Positions 34,141 through 47,680 of a DNA stretch of 64,000 nt are shown piece after piece. Positions within the stretch are counted from its first letter, which is position 1, and every line of letters starts with the position of its first letter. Under the pieces are notes generated by a model, which saw only the letters and a program-made list of their open reading frames with translations, ran no database searches and was not told where the DNA came from. The stretch is from contig NZ_CP022316.1 in the NCBI RefSeq assembly GCF_002216795.1, positions 3,253,205 through 3,317,204 of the forward strand, given 5' to 3'. A program made the position numbers and the translations under genes. This DNA is from Brachybacterium avium (lineage in GTDB: Bacteria; Actinomycetota; Actinomycetes; Actinomycetales; Dermabacteraceae).

Positions 34141-35889
34141 ATGCTGTCCACGCTCCGCATCCGCCATATCGGCGTGATCGACGACGCGATGCTCGACTTC
34201 GGTCCCGGCTTCACCGCCCTGACGGGGGAGACCGGTGCCGGCAAGACGATGATCGTCACCGGACTGACCATGCTTCTGGGCGGTCGGCTGGACCGTGGCC
34301 GCACCAGTGGCGCCAGCACCGTGGACGGCACCCTGTCACTGACCGGGCACACCGAGCTCGCGGACTCCCTCGACGAGCTCGGCGCCGAGGAGGACGACGG
34401 TGAGGTGCTGGTGGTGCGCCGCGTCACCCGTGATGGTCGCTCCCGTGCACAGATCGGCGGCGTGCCCGTCCCGATCGGCACCCTGTCCCGGCTGGTGGGC
34501 ACCGCAGTGACCGTGCATGGCCAGTCCGACCAGCAGCGACTGCGCGATCTCGACGCCCAGCGGGAGGCGCTGGACCGCTTCGCGGTCGCTGAGATCGGGC
34601 CCCTGCTCGATCGGCACCGGACGATCTGGCGCGAACGCTCCGATCTCGCCGGGCGGCTGACCGAGCTCGATGCGCTGCTCACCGAGCGGGACCGGCGCGG
34701 CACCGCCCTGCGGGAGGCTCTCGAAAGGCTCGAGCAGACCGATCCGCAGGAGGACGAGGACCTCTCGCTGCGGGCGGAGATCGAACGTCTCGGCAACGCC
34801 GAGGAGCTGCGTGGCGCGGCCGGCCAGGCGGCGCTGGCTCTGGTCGGAGACGACGACGGCCCGGCCGCGGCCCCGCTGCTGGCCATCGCCGCCGAGGCTC
34901 TGGGCCGGGCTGCGCGCACCGACCCCACGCTCGCGCCCCTCGTCGAACGGCTCGACTCCGTGCGGATCGAGCTCTCGGACATCGCCGCGGAGATCTCCCG
35001 CTATGCCGAGGACATCGATGCCTCCCCCGGGCGGATCCAGGAGGCCAATGAGCGCCTCCACGAGCTGACGCTGCTGGTGCGGGACCTCGGCACCATGCTG
35101 CCGGGTGCCGACGGGCCGGCCGAGGACATCACCACCCTGCTGTCCACCTCCCGCAGCGCGGCCATCGACCTGGACCGCTTCGAGGGCGCAGAAGAGGAGC
35201 GCGCGACGACCGCCACCAGGCTGGCGCAGGTCGAGGACGAGCTCACCGCTGCGGCCGAAGCCCTCACCGCGGCCCGTACCGCTGCCGCCGCTGCACTGTC
35301 CACGGCTGTCCAGGAGGAGCTGCGCCACCTCGAGATGCCCGATGCGGACATCCGGGTGGAGGTGACCGCTCAGAGCCATCGCTCCCACGGCCGGGACGCC
35401 GTCGCGATCCTGCTCGCCCCGCACCCCGGTGCCCAGCACCTCCCGGTCGCCCAGGCCGCCTCCGGTGGCGAGCTCTCCCGGGTGATGCTCGCTCTCGAGG
35501 TCGCACTGTCCTCTTCGCGCCAGGATCGCTCCGCCGCGCCGGTGTTCGTCTTCGACGAGATCGATGCGGGGATCGGGGGTCGGGCGGCCCTCGCGGTGGG
35601 CCAGCGGCTGGCACGTCTCGCCCGGCACGCACAGGTGATCGTCGTGACCCATCTGCCGCAGGTCGCCGCCCACGCCAGCACCCACCTGCAGATCGTGAAG
35701 TCCTCGAGTGACGGCACCACCAGCTCCACTGTCCAGACCCTCGAGCGGCCGGCCCGGATCAGGGAGCTGGCGAGGATGCTCGCCGGTGACGACGCCTCCG
35801 ACGTCGCCCTCGCCCACGCCGAGGAGCTGCTGGACGAGGCGCGTGCCGGGGCCGCCGGGCAGAGCTCCGCACCGGGAGTGCGGCGATGA
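34141..35889 (+). CDS. recN: DNA repair protein RecN
   Basis: SMC-like ATPase of double-strand-break repair. It has 582 residues: N-terminal Walker A TGETGAGKT (28-36), a central ~300-residue coiled-coil region rich in Glu/Arg/Leu, and a C-terminal lobe with ABC signature ASGGELSRVMLALE and Walker B VFVFDEIDAGIGG, then VVTHLPQVAAHA. It begins 15 bases after nadK with GGAAGG upstream and overlaps steA (ATGA at 35886). Confidence 0.95.
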   Translation: MLSTLRIRHIGVIDDAMLDFGPGFTALTGETGAGKTMIVTGLTMLLGGRLDRGRTSGASTVDGTLSLTGHTELADSLDELGAEEDDGEVLVVRRVTRDGRSRAQIGGVPVPIGTLSRLVGTAVTVHGQSDQQRLRDLDAQREALDRFAVAEIGPLLDRHRTIWRERSDLAGRLTELDALLTERDRRGTALREALERLEQTDPQEDEDLSLRAEIERLGNAEELRGAAGQAALALVGDDDGPAAAPLLAIAAEALGRAARTDPTLAPLVERLDSVRIELSDIAAEISRYAEDIDASPGRIQEANERLHELTLLVRDLGTMLPGADGPAEDITTLLSTSRSAAIDLDRFEGAEEERATTATRLAQVEDELTAAAEALTAARTAAAAALSTAVQEELRHLEMPDADIRVEVTAQSHRSHGRDAVAILLAPHPGAQHLPVAQAASGGELSRVMLALEVALSSSRQDRSAAPVFVFDEIDAGIGGRAALAVGQRLARLARHAQVIVVTHLPQVAAHASTHLQIVKSSSDGTTSSTVQTLERPARIRELARMLAGDDASDVALAHAEELLDEARAGAAGQSSAPGVRR

Positions 35890-37061
35890 GCGTCGAGGTC
35901 TCCGTCACGGGGATCGCCCGGCTGGGCAAGCGCACCAAGGACCTCACCAAGCGGCTGCAGCCCGGGGACATCGCGATCATCGACCACGAGGACATCGACC
36001 GGGTCGCCGCCGAGGCTCTGGTCGAGCGCGAGCCGGCGGCCGTGCTGAACGTCGCGGCCTCCACCTCGGGTCGCTACCCGAATGCCGGGCCACGGATCCT
36101 GGTCGACGCCGGCATCGTGCTGGTCGACGATCTCGGCGAGTCCGTGTTTGAGGAGATCCGGGACGGGCAGTCGATCACGGTGGCGCGGGAAGAGGTGCTC
36201 CTCGATGATGCGGTGATCGCGCACGGCACCCGCCAGGATGACGCGACCGTCACCGCGTCCCTCGAGGTCGCGCGCGAGGGCCTGTCCGAACAGCTCGAGC
36301 TGTTCGCCGAGAACACCATGGAGTACATGCTCCGCGAGCGGGATCTGCTGCTGGACGGGATCGGTGCCCCGGACGTGCGCACCCGTATGGACGGCCGTCC
36401 GGTCCTCATCGTGGTGCGCGGGTACCACTACAAGGAGGACCTGGCCACGCTCAAGCCCTTCCTGCGCGAGAACCGCCCGATCATCATCGGTGTCGACGGG
36501 GGAGCGGATGCGGTGATCGAGGCCGGCTTCCATCCCGACATGATCATCGGTGACATGGACTCCGTCTCCGACCGCGCTCTGCGAGGCGGGTCCGAGCTGG
36601 TCGTCCACGCCTACCGCGACGGACGCGCCCCGGGGATGGAGCGCCTCGCCGAGCTGGCTCTCGCCGAGGACGCGATCTCCTTCCCCGCCTCCGGTACCAG
36701 CGAGGACATCGCGATGCTCCTGGCCGACGAGAAGGGAGCCTCCGTGATCGTCGCCGTCGGCACGCACGGCACCCTCGAGGAATTCCTCGACAAGGGCCGT
36801 GCCGGCATGAGCTCGACCTTCCTCACCCGGCTGCGGATCGGCTCCAAGCTGGTGGACGCCAAGGGTGTCTCCCGCCTGTACCGTCAGAGGATCTCGACCC
36901 TCCAGCTGGTGCTGCTGGCACTGGCCGGGCTCGCCGCACTCGCCGTCGCGCTCTGGGCGACCCCCGGCGGGCAGGCACTGGTCCAGATCCTCGGCGCCCG
37001 CCTGGACGGGATCCTGTCCTGGTTCACCATGCTGTTCTCACCCCGGGTCACCGGGGCGTAG
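35886..37061 (+). CDS. steA: Putative cytokinetic ring protein SteA
   Basis: 391 residues. Corynebacterium glutamicum SteA acts with SteB in cell-wall stability at division. The long cytoplasmic part contains a thiamine-pyrophosphokinase-like fold (RPIIIGVDGGADAVIEAGF; MIIGDMDSVSDRALR; VGTHGTLEEFLDKGRAGM). One membrane helix near 340-360 (LQLVLLALAGLAALAVALWA) is followed by a second hydrophobic C-terminal segment. TPK catalytic activity is doubtful and has not been shown for SteA. The gene overlaps recN and is followed by steB after 15 bases with GGAGGAA, the conserved steAB pair. Confidence 0.88.
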   Translation: MSVEVSVTGIARLGKRTKDLTKRLQPGDIAIIDHEDIDRVAAEALVEREPAAVLNVAASTSGRYPNAGPRILVDAGIVLVDDLGESVFEEIRDGQSITVAREEVLLDDAVIAHGTRQDDATVTASLEVAREGLSEQLELFAENTMEYMLRERDLLLDGIGAPDVRTRMDGRPVLIVVRGYHYKEDLATLKPFLRENRPIIIGVDGGADAVIEAGFHPDMIIGDMDSVSDRALRGGSELVVHAYRDGRAPGMERLAELALAEDAISFPASGTSEDIAMLLADEKGASVIVAVGTHGTLEEFLDKGRAGMSSTFLTRLRIGSKLVDAKGVSRLYRQRISTLQLVLLALAGLAALAVALWATPGGQALVQILGARLDGILSWFTMLFSPRVTGA

Positions 37062-37076
37062 GAGGAACCCGACCTC

Positions 37077-38138
37077 GTGATCGATTTCCGATACCACCTC
37101 GTCTCGCTGATCTCCGTGTTCCTGGCACTGGCCGTGGGCATCGTGCTCGGCGCCGGTCCGCTGCGCGAGAACCTCGGCGACCAGCTCGCCGGCCAGGTCG
37201 AGCAGCTGCGCACGGAGCAGGAGCAGCTGCGCTCCGACGCGGAGGAGCTGTCCACCAAGAACGACCAGCTGGCGACCTTCGTCTCGGAGCTCGGCCCGGA
37301 GCTCGTCGCCGGCAACCTCGCCGGGAAGCAGGTCGCGGTGATCACCGACGACGGCTCCACCCGCCCGGGCATCGAACGCATGATGACCCTGCTGGGCGAT
37401 GCCGGGGTCGAGTCCCCGACGCGGATCGGCCTGCAGCCGGCGCTGTGGTCCCCGGACGCCGACGGGGAGCGTGCCGCGGCGGTGGGGGAGATCAGGTCCA
37501 TCGCGCCGGCCGCGCTCACCGCTGATCCCGATGGGGAGCTCACCGATGCCGCGCAGCTGTCCGGTCTGATCCCGAACCTGCTGCGCGGGGGTGAGGAGCT
37601 CCCGCCCGAGCTGCGTTCGCAGCTGTGGCAGGTGCTGATCGACCATCAGCTGATCGTCATCGACGGCCATGCCCCCACCCGGGTGGATGCGGTGATCTAT
37701 ACCGGCGCCGCCCCGGAGGAGCTCTCCGTGGAGACCGAGGACGAGGCCGTCGCGACCGAGCGCGCGCAGGCGCTGCTGGCCTCCCAGACCCACCTGCTCA
37801 CCGAGCTCGCCGGCACCGGCCTGCCCGCCGTCGTCTCCGCTGCCACGCCCGGCAACGACGCCTCCACCGGTATCCTGCGCACAGTGCGGGGCGACCGTGC
37901 CTTCGATGCGCTCTCGACCACGGACCGGCTCCAGGAGCCGGACGGGCCGCTGCTGTCCGTGCTCGCCCTGATCGAGCAGACCCGCGGCGGGTCCGGAGCC
38001 TATGGCACCACCGGCGACGCCGAGGAACGCCTGCCGGTGCTGCCCGAGACGCGGGGGATCGAGGGCGCGCTCCAGGACCAGGGAACCGGCGATGCGGGCG
38101 CCGACCCGCAGCCCTCCGACGGGGGAGGGGAGGGATGA
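37077..38138 (+). CDS. steB: SteB / MctB-like membrane-anchored protein
   Basis: 353 residues starting at GTG 37077 after GGAGGAA. The N-terminus has one membrane helix (DFRYHLVSLISVFLALAVGI), followed by a coiled coil (about 35-75, QLRTEQEQLRSDAEELSTK) and an extracytoplasmic domain. The family was named copper transporter MctB in mycobacteria (Rv1698) but is SteB in corynebacteria; a Cys pair is absent here, which argues against a simple copper-binding role. Pairs with SteA. The C-terminus is Gly/Asp-rich, and the stop overlaps the next start (ATGA). Confidence 0.87.
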   Translation: MIDFRYHLVSLISVFLALAVGIVLGAGPLRENLGDQLAGQVEQLRTEQEQLRSDAEELSTKNDQLATFVSELGPELVAGNLAGKQVAVITDDGSTRPGIERMMTLLGDAGVESPTRIGLQPALWSPDADGERAAAVGEIRSIAPAALTADPDGELTDAAQLSGLIPNLLRGGEELPPELRSQLWQVLIDHQLIVIDGHAPTRVDAVIYTGAAPEELSVETEDEAVATERAQALLASQTHLLTELAGTGLPAVVSAATPGNDASTGILRTVRGDRAFDALSTTDRLQEPDGPLLSVLALIEQTRGGSGAYGTTGDAEERLPVLPETRGIEGALQDQGTGDAGADPQPSDGGGEG

Positions 38139-38964
38139 CCCCTTCGCTGTGTGGAGAGCTGCGACGGCGCAACTTCGCCGGTCGCGAGGTGAGCCTCGCC
38201 GAGGGCGCCCTCGTCATCGCCGGCGCCACCTTGGTGACGGCCCGGGGCGGCCGGGCCACGGATGCCCTCGCCGTGGCCGGGATCGGTATCCTCGGCCTCG
38301 CCGATGACCTGCTGGAGCCGCGCCTGCGCCGCGCCGGACGCCCCGTCTCCAAAGGGCTGCGGGGCCATCTCGGTGCCCTGCGCACCGGCCATCTGACCAC
38401 CGGCGCCGCCAAGGCGCTGGGCATCCCGCTGGTGGCGCTGGGCGCTGCGGTGGCCGCGCCGTCGCCGCGAGGCGGAGCGATCGTGGTGGCCGATGCCGCT
38501 CTGATCGCAGGCTGTGCGAACCTCGCCAATCTCCTGGACCTGCGACCCGGCAGGGCGCTGAAGGCGGTGCTGCCAGCCGCCGCGCTCCTGTCCCTAGGAT
38601 CGCCGCAGGACCAGCGTGGAAGCAGCGGGCGCCACCTCGCCCTCGCCGCCGCCGTACCCGGACTGCTCGCCCTGCCCGCGGACCTGCGCGAGCACGGCAT
38701 GCTCGGCGATGCGGGGGCGAACGTGCTGGGAGCGGCCGTCGGGGGCGCGGCGACCCGGCGCCTGCCCCTCCCGGCCCGGCTGACCCTGCTCGGTGCCGTC
38801 GTCGCGCTGAACCTGGCCAGCGAACGCGTCAGCTTCAGCGCCGTCATCGAGCGCACCGCGGCGCTGCGCGCCCTGGACCGCCTCGGCCGTCGTCCCGCGA
38901 GGGCGCCCGCCGCCGGCAGCGATGAACCGCACGCTGCGCCGGGCACGGATCCCGAGGCGCCCCG

Positions 38965-38968
<4 letters not shown>
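38135..38968 (+). CDS. MraY/WecA-like integral membrane protein
   Basis: 277 residues with about 6-8 hydrophobic helices. It carries vestiges of the polyprenyl-phosphate phospho-sugar transferase family: GLADDLLEPRL (the DD pair), KGLRGHLGALRTGHLTTGAAK (the K-containing loop) and NLANLLDLRPGRALK in place of the usual N-x-x-NLTDGLDGLA motif. The final His-containing motif is not evident; EHGMLGDAGANVLGA resembles the MraY D-x-G-S/A-N element. The protein therefore looks like a divergent, possibly non-catalytic, relative. Its fixed position between steB and murJ suggests a role in lipid-linked wall precursors. It overlaps steB and murJ (ATGA junctions). Confidence 0.75.
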
Positions 38969-43712
<4,744 letters not shown>

Positions 43713-43716
43713 GGAC

Positions 43717-44391
43717 ATGAGCATGGATGAGCACACCACCGATCAGGCCAGGACCCGCCCCGAGGCCCCGCTGCGGGACGAACCCGGGCAGCGACCCGTC
43801 GCCGCCCGACGACAGCTCCTCGACGGCATGGTCTTCGACCTGGTGCGGGACACTGTCGACTTCGCGGACGGCGTGCGCTTCGATCGCGAGTACGTCTGGC
43901 ACACCGGTGCCGTAGCGGTGCTCGCCCTCGACGAGGCGGACCGGGTGCTGATGATCCGGCAGTACCGGCATCCGGTGGGCCATGAGCTCTGGGAGATCCC
44001 GGCGGGGCTGCTGGACCAGGGCGGCGAAGCACCGCATCTCGCCGCCGCCCGGGAGCTCGCTGAGGAGACCGGCTACGACCCCACCGGGATGCGGACCCTC
44101 GTGGACCTGCGACCCAGCCCGGGCGGCAGCGACGAGGTAATCCGCGTCTACCTCGCCACCGGCGTCCGCTGCAGCGAGGACGAGTACGAGCGCACCGACG
44201 AAGAGGCCGAGCTGGTGCCCAGGTGGGTGCCGCTGCGCGAGGCGATCACTGCGGTGCTCGAGGGGCGCATCACCAACGCCACCACCGTCGCCGCCGTGCT
44301 CGCGCTGCAGGCGCTGCGTGCGTGCGGTCAGGACCCCGACGAGCTGCGCCCGGCGGACACTGCGTTCATGGCACGGCCCGGCAGGGACTGA
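43717..44391 (+). CDS. Nudix ADP-ribose pyrophosphatase
   Basis: 224 residues. Hydrolyses ADP-ribose to AMP and ribose-5-P. The Nudix box spans GLLDQGGEAPHLAAAREL followed by AEETGY. It is one residue longer than GX5EX7REUXEEXGU between G and E, exactly as in the mycobacterial ADP-ribose pyrophosphatase Rv1700. Upstream elements YVWHTGAVAVLAL and IRQYRHPVGHELWEIPAG also match ADPRase. ATG 43717 lies four bases after the pyrG stop. In mycobacteria this gene also follows pyrG, then xerD; here xerD and parA are absent and a sugar transport cluster follows. Confidence 0.92.
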   Translation: MSMDEHTTDQARTRPEAPLRDEPGQRPVAARRQLLDGMVFDLVRDTVDFADGVRFDREYVWHTGAVAVLALDEADRVLMIRQYRHPVGHELWEIPAGLLDQGGEAPHLAAARELAEETGYDPTGMRTLVDLRPSPGGSDEVIRVYLATGVRCSEDEYERTDEEAELVPRWVPLREAITAVLEGRITNATTVAAVLALQALRACGQDPDELRPADTAFMARPGRD

Positions 44392-44419
44392 GCAGCCGAA
44401 TCCGGGCGGGATCCACCCC

Positions 44420-44910
44420 GGCCCATGGACGTCGGCCAGCGCCTCCAGACGTCCCTCGTTGCTGCGCTGGCAGAGTATCTGTCTGCCACCCGGCCCCGCG
44501 ATCTGGCCATTATCCGCGGCGGCCTCGACCAGGATCGTGACGTCGGCAGTGCGCTGCTTGTTGGCGGGGACGTCGAAGCCGTCCCCGCCGGGCATGATCG
44601 GCGGAGACTTTGGATGGCCCGCGTCGTGCGCGACGGGTTCCGGCACGCCGATCTCGACTCTGAGAGGCCTCGCCCGCCGGGGCCAGTAGACCCGCGGCGA
44701 GCAGCTCCTCGGTCCGGGCGGTGACTGCGGGCCGGCAGACCCAGTGGAGGCGACCAGTCCGGAACGGGTCCTCGGCGCACCGTCGCGGAAGAACACGCCC
44801 AACGCCCGGGGCCTGCCTGGGTTGCTTGCTTCAGGTCGCGAGCTCCAGGGGGGGGGGAGAGTTCTCAGGTCGACGGCCAGAGGACGGTCACGACTTCTGG
44901 GAAGCACCAT
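44420..44910 (-). pseudogene. ROK-family transcriptional repressor, fragmented
   Basis: Remnant of a divergent sugar regulator. From ATG 44910 one frame gives FFRDGAPRTRSGLVAST (winged-helix start), then the frame changes to RPAVTARTEELLAAGLLAP (recognition helix and wing), and again to GVPEPVAHDAG and PPIMPGGDGFDVPA (about 44570-44655) and CQRSNEGRLEALAD (about 44431-44475), the place of the ROK zinc motif CxCGxxGCxE with two cysteines lost. At least two frame changes occur, one near a G10 tract (44848-44857). The C-terminal ~150 residues are missing before the Nudix gene. Repression of the adjacent sugar operon was presumably lost. Confidence 0.7.
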
Positions 44911-44965
44911 GTCTAATTCGAGTTACGACAGCAACCCTTTGGTTCTCTTGCTAACTAAACCCCCC

Positions 44966-44971
44966 TAGGCT
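44966..44971 (+). promoter_or_regulatory. -10 box of the sugar ABC operon
   Basis: TAGGCT ends 7 bases before ATG 44979 (and 1 base before GTG 44973); no Shine-Dalgarno, so likely leaderless. A CTAACT-rich stretch upstream shows no clear -35. Confidence 0.45.
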
Positions 44972-44978
44972 GGTGATT

Positions 44979-46499
44979 ATGGTCACAGCAGAGTCGTCGG
45001 CGCCCTTGCTGCGCGTCACGAACCTCGTCAAGCACTTCCCGGGCGCGAAGGCTCTGGACGGGGTGGACTTCGACGTCCGTGCCGGGGAGGTCCACTGCCT
45101 CCTCGGACAGAACGGCGCCGGAAAGTCCACTCTCATCAAGGTCCTCGCCGGTGCGCACCAGCCCGACGACGGGGAGATCCACTGGGAGGGTCAGGCGGTG
45201 ACTATCCCGTCGACCACCAAGGCGCTCGGCCTCGGCATCGCGACCATGTACCAGGAGCTCGACGTGGTCGACGGCCTGACCGTGGCGGAGAACATCTACC
45301 TCGGGCACGAGCTCTCCCGTGGCGGCATCCTCCGCCACGCCGAGGCGCGCACCCGCACTCTTGACCTGCTGCGCCGCCTTGGGCACCCCGAGATCCTCCC
45401 CGGTCAGGACGTGGGAAGCCTGTCTGCGGCCGGCAAGCAGGTCGTCTCCATGGCCCGCGCGCTCTCCCACGACGCACAGGTGATCGTCATGGATGAGCCC
45501 TCCGCCGTGCTGGACCCCGAGGAGGTCGTTAATCTCTTCCAGGTGGTCGAGTCGCTGATCGCCGAGGGTCTCGCCGTCATCTACATCTCTCACCGGCTGG
45601 AGGAGATCCGGCGCATCGGTGACCGGATCACCGTGCTCAAGGACGGCAGGACCGTCGCCTCGGGACTCGCAGTGGCGGAGACTCCGACCGGTGATCTGAT
45701 CGAGCTGATGACCGGCCGTCGCGTCGAGAGCGATTTCGGCGGTGCCGGCGTCGAGGCGTTCGGCGAGGTGATGCTGCGGGTCGAGGGTCTGGCACTGGAC
45801 GGAGTCTTCACGGACGTGAGCTTCGAGGTCCGCTCCGGGCAGATCCTCGGTATGGCGGGCCTGGTGGGCGCCGGTCGCTCCGAGATCCTCGAGACGCTCT
45901 ACGGCGCTCGGCCCGCGGCCGCCGGCACCATCACGGTCGGCGGACGGCCGATGCGCACCGGTTCCGTCGTCCGCGCCGTGGCCCGGGACATCGGGTTGGC
46001 TCCGGAGGAGCGCAAGAGCCAGGGGCTGCTGCTCGACGAACCGGTCTACCGCAACATCACCCTGTCCACCTTCGCTCGGTTCGCGCGCGGGGGGTTCCTC
46101 GACGAGCGAGCCGAGCGCCGGGCCGCCGTCGAGCAGATAGAGGCGCTTCACCTCGCGCCTGCCGATCCTGACCGCCAGATCCGGACCCTATCCGGAGGCA
46201 ATCAGCAGAAGGCGATGCTCGCGCGCTGGCTGGTGCACGGCTGTGACGTGCTGCTGCTGGATGAGCCGACCCGCGGGGTCGATGTCGGGGCGCGCGCCGA
46301 GATCTACGGGCTCATCCGTCGGCTCGCGCGGCAGGGCACTGCCGTCGTCCTGGTCTCCAGTGAGATCGACGAGGTGCTCGGTCTCGCGGATCAGGTGCTC
46401 GTCGTCGCGGACGGCACCGTCGTGCACAGCGGACCCGCAGAGCAGATCGACGAGCACGGAGTGCTCGACCTCGTCATGGAAGGAACCGCACATGAGTGA
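44979..46499 (+). CDS. Sugar ABC transporter ATP-binding protein (RbsA/MglA-like)
   Basis: Double-domain ATPase of the CUT2 family that energises monosaccharide uptake. It has 506 residues. N-terminal domain: LGQNGAGKST (Walker A), LSAAGKQVVSMARAL (signature diverged from LSGGQ to LSAAG, common in CUT2), VIVMDEPSAVLDPEE. C-terminal domain: GLVGAGRSEILE (degenerate P-loop, typical of CUT2), LSGGNQQKAMLARWL, VLLLDEPTRGVDVGA. ATG 44979 is preferred over GTG 44973, which nearly touches the -10. The stop overlaps the permease start by 8 bases. Substrate is unknown; neighbours suggest a pentose, hexose or polyol such as inositol. Confidence 0.9.
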   Translation: MVTAESSAPLLRVTNLVKHFPGAKALDGVDFDVRAGEVHCLLGQNGAGKSTLIKVLAGAHQPDDGEIHWEGQAVTIPSTTKALGLGIATMYQELDVVDGLTVAENIYLGHELSRGGILRHAEARTRTLDLLRRLGHPEILPGQDVGSLSAAGKQVVSMARALSHDAQVIVMDEPSAVLDPEEVVNLFQVVESLIAEGLAVIYISHRLEEIRRIGDRITVLKDGRTVASGLAVAETPTGDLIELMTGRRVESDFGGAGVEAFGEVMLRVEGLALDGVFTDVSFEVRSGQILGMAGLVGAGRSEILETLYGARPAAAGTITVGGRPMRTGSVVRAVARDIGLAPEERKSQGLLLDEPVYRNITLSTFARFARGGFLDERAERRAAVEQIEALHLAPADPDRQIRTLSGGNQQKAMLARWLVHGCDVLLLDEPTRGVDVGARAEIYGLIRRLARQGTAVVLVSSEIDEVLGLADQVLVVADGTVVHSGPAEQIDEHGVLDLVMEGTAHE

Positions 46500-47595
46500 G
46501 CAGGCTCAGCGCAGCGGAGAGGGGGCCGCACCTGACGAAGGCGCAGGCGTCGACCTCGGCAACGGTCCCGTGCCGTCGGACGTGCCCACGAGACAGCTCG
46601 CCGACGGACCGGACGGGAGGGGCACCCGCACGCGTCGCGGCCGCAGCGTCGGGCTGGGCCGCAGCCTCGGGCTCATCATCGCGCTACTGCTCATCTGCGT
46701 GGTGGGCGGGCTCACCGCCGGGGACCGCTTCTTGGACATCGACAACGTCCTGACCATCGTCCGTGGTGCCGCGGTCATCGGAGTGGTGAGCATCGGGATG
46801 ACCTTCGTCATCACCGCCGGTGGCATCGACCTGTCGGTCGGCTCGGTGTTGGGACTGGCGAGCGTATGGGCCACCACCCTCGCCACCCAGGCCATGGCCG
46901 AGGACGTGCACTGGATCGTGATGGTCTTCACCGGCGTCGCGGTCGGAACCGCAGCGGGCGTCGTCAACGGGATCGTCGTCTCCTACGGCAAGGTCGTCTC
47001 CTTCATCGCCACCTTCGCCATGCTGATCGCCGCGCGTGGCCTCGCCGAGATCATCTCCGGTCGCGGGACCCAGCTCGTCACCGACAACGACTTCGCGACG
47101 TTCTTCAGCGGCGTCCTCCTCGGCATCCCGACCATCGTGTGGATCTTCCTCGTGGTCGCCGCTATCGGCTGGGTGGTGCTGAATCGGACCACCTTCGGTC
47201 GCCGGACGGTCGCCGTCGGCGGCAACCCCGAGGCCGCCCGCCTGGCAGGGATCAACATCCGGCGTCACACCGTCTACGTCTTCGCCCTCAGCGGTTTCAC
47301 CGCCGGCCTCGCCGCGGTGATGATGCTGGGTCGCACCGGAGCCGGCAGCTCCACGAACGGGACGCTCTACGAACTCGATGCCATCGCGGCCGTGGTCGTC
47401 GGCGGCACGCTCCTGATCGGCGGCAGGGGCACGATCGTCGGCACCGTGATCGGCGTGCTCATCTTCCAGACCCTGACCAACGTCTTCGTGTTGAACAACC
47501 TCTCCACCTCCGTGCAGGCGCTCGTCCAGGGCGCGATCATCGTGATCGCGGTCCTCCTCCAGCAGCGCTTCGTCGGTCGCGCCAGATCGACCTGA
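46492..47595 (+). CDS. Sugar ABC transporter permease (RbsC/AraH-like)
   Basis: 367 residues with a ~60-residue hydrophilic N-terminus and about 8-10 membrane helices. CUT2 signatures are FVITAGGIDLSVGSVLGLAS and the EAA-like loop GGNPEAARLAGINIRR followed by YVFALSGFTAGLAAVMM. The end of the protein (GTIVGTVIGVLIFQTLTNVF) is also typical. The frame and codon use match the ATPase. The gene overlaps it by 8 bases and precedes the binding protein by 85 bases, consistent with one operon. Confidence 0.92.
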   Translation: MSEQAQRSGEGAAPDEGAGVDLGNGPVPSDVPTRQLADGPDGRGTRTRRGRSVGLGRSLGLIIALLLICVVGGLTAGDRFLDIDNVLTIVRGAAVIGVVSIGMTFVITAGGIDLSVGSVLGLASVWATTLATQAMAEDVHWIVMVFTGVAVGTAAGVVNGIVVSYGKVVSFIATFAMLIAARGLAEIISGRGTQLVTDNDFATFFSGVLLGIPTIVWIFLVVAAIGWVVLNRTTFGRRTVAVGGNPEAARLAGINIRRHTVYVFALSGFTAGLAAVMMLGRTGAGSSTNGTLYELDAIAAVVVGGTLLIGGRGTIVGTVIGVLIFQTLTNVFVLNNLSTSVQALVQGAIIVIAVLLQQRFVGRARST

Positions 47596-47680
47596 CCGAC
47601 ATGTCCCGCATCCCGGCCTCTCCCCGACGTTCCCCGATCCGTCCGTGCCAGTCCCTCACCACCTACAAGGAGCTACTCCC

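Larger units (their letters stand above)
44392..44978. other. Region between Nudix gene and ABC operon
   Basis: 587 bases without an intact gene. It holds the ROK pseudogene on the minus strand and, at the right end, the ABC operon start region with -10 TAGGCT (44966-44971). Confidence 0.7.

Noticed and set aside
44425-44724. Plus-strand 99-codon ORF between Nudix gene and ABC operon
   Set aside because: The minus strand carries ROK-like segments through the same bases; the plus-strand product has no homology or ribosome-binding site.
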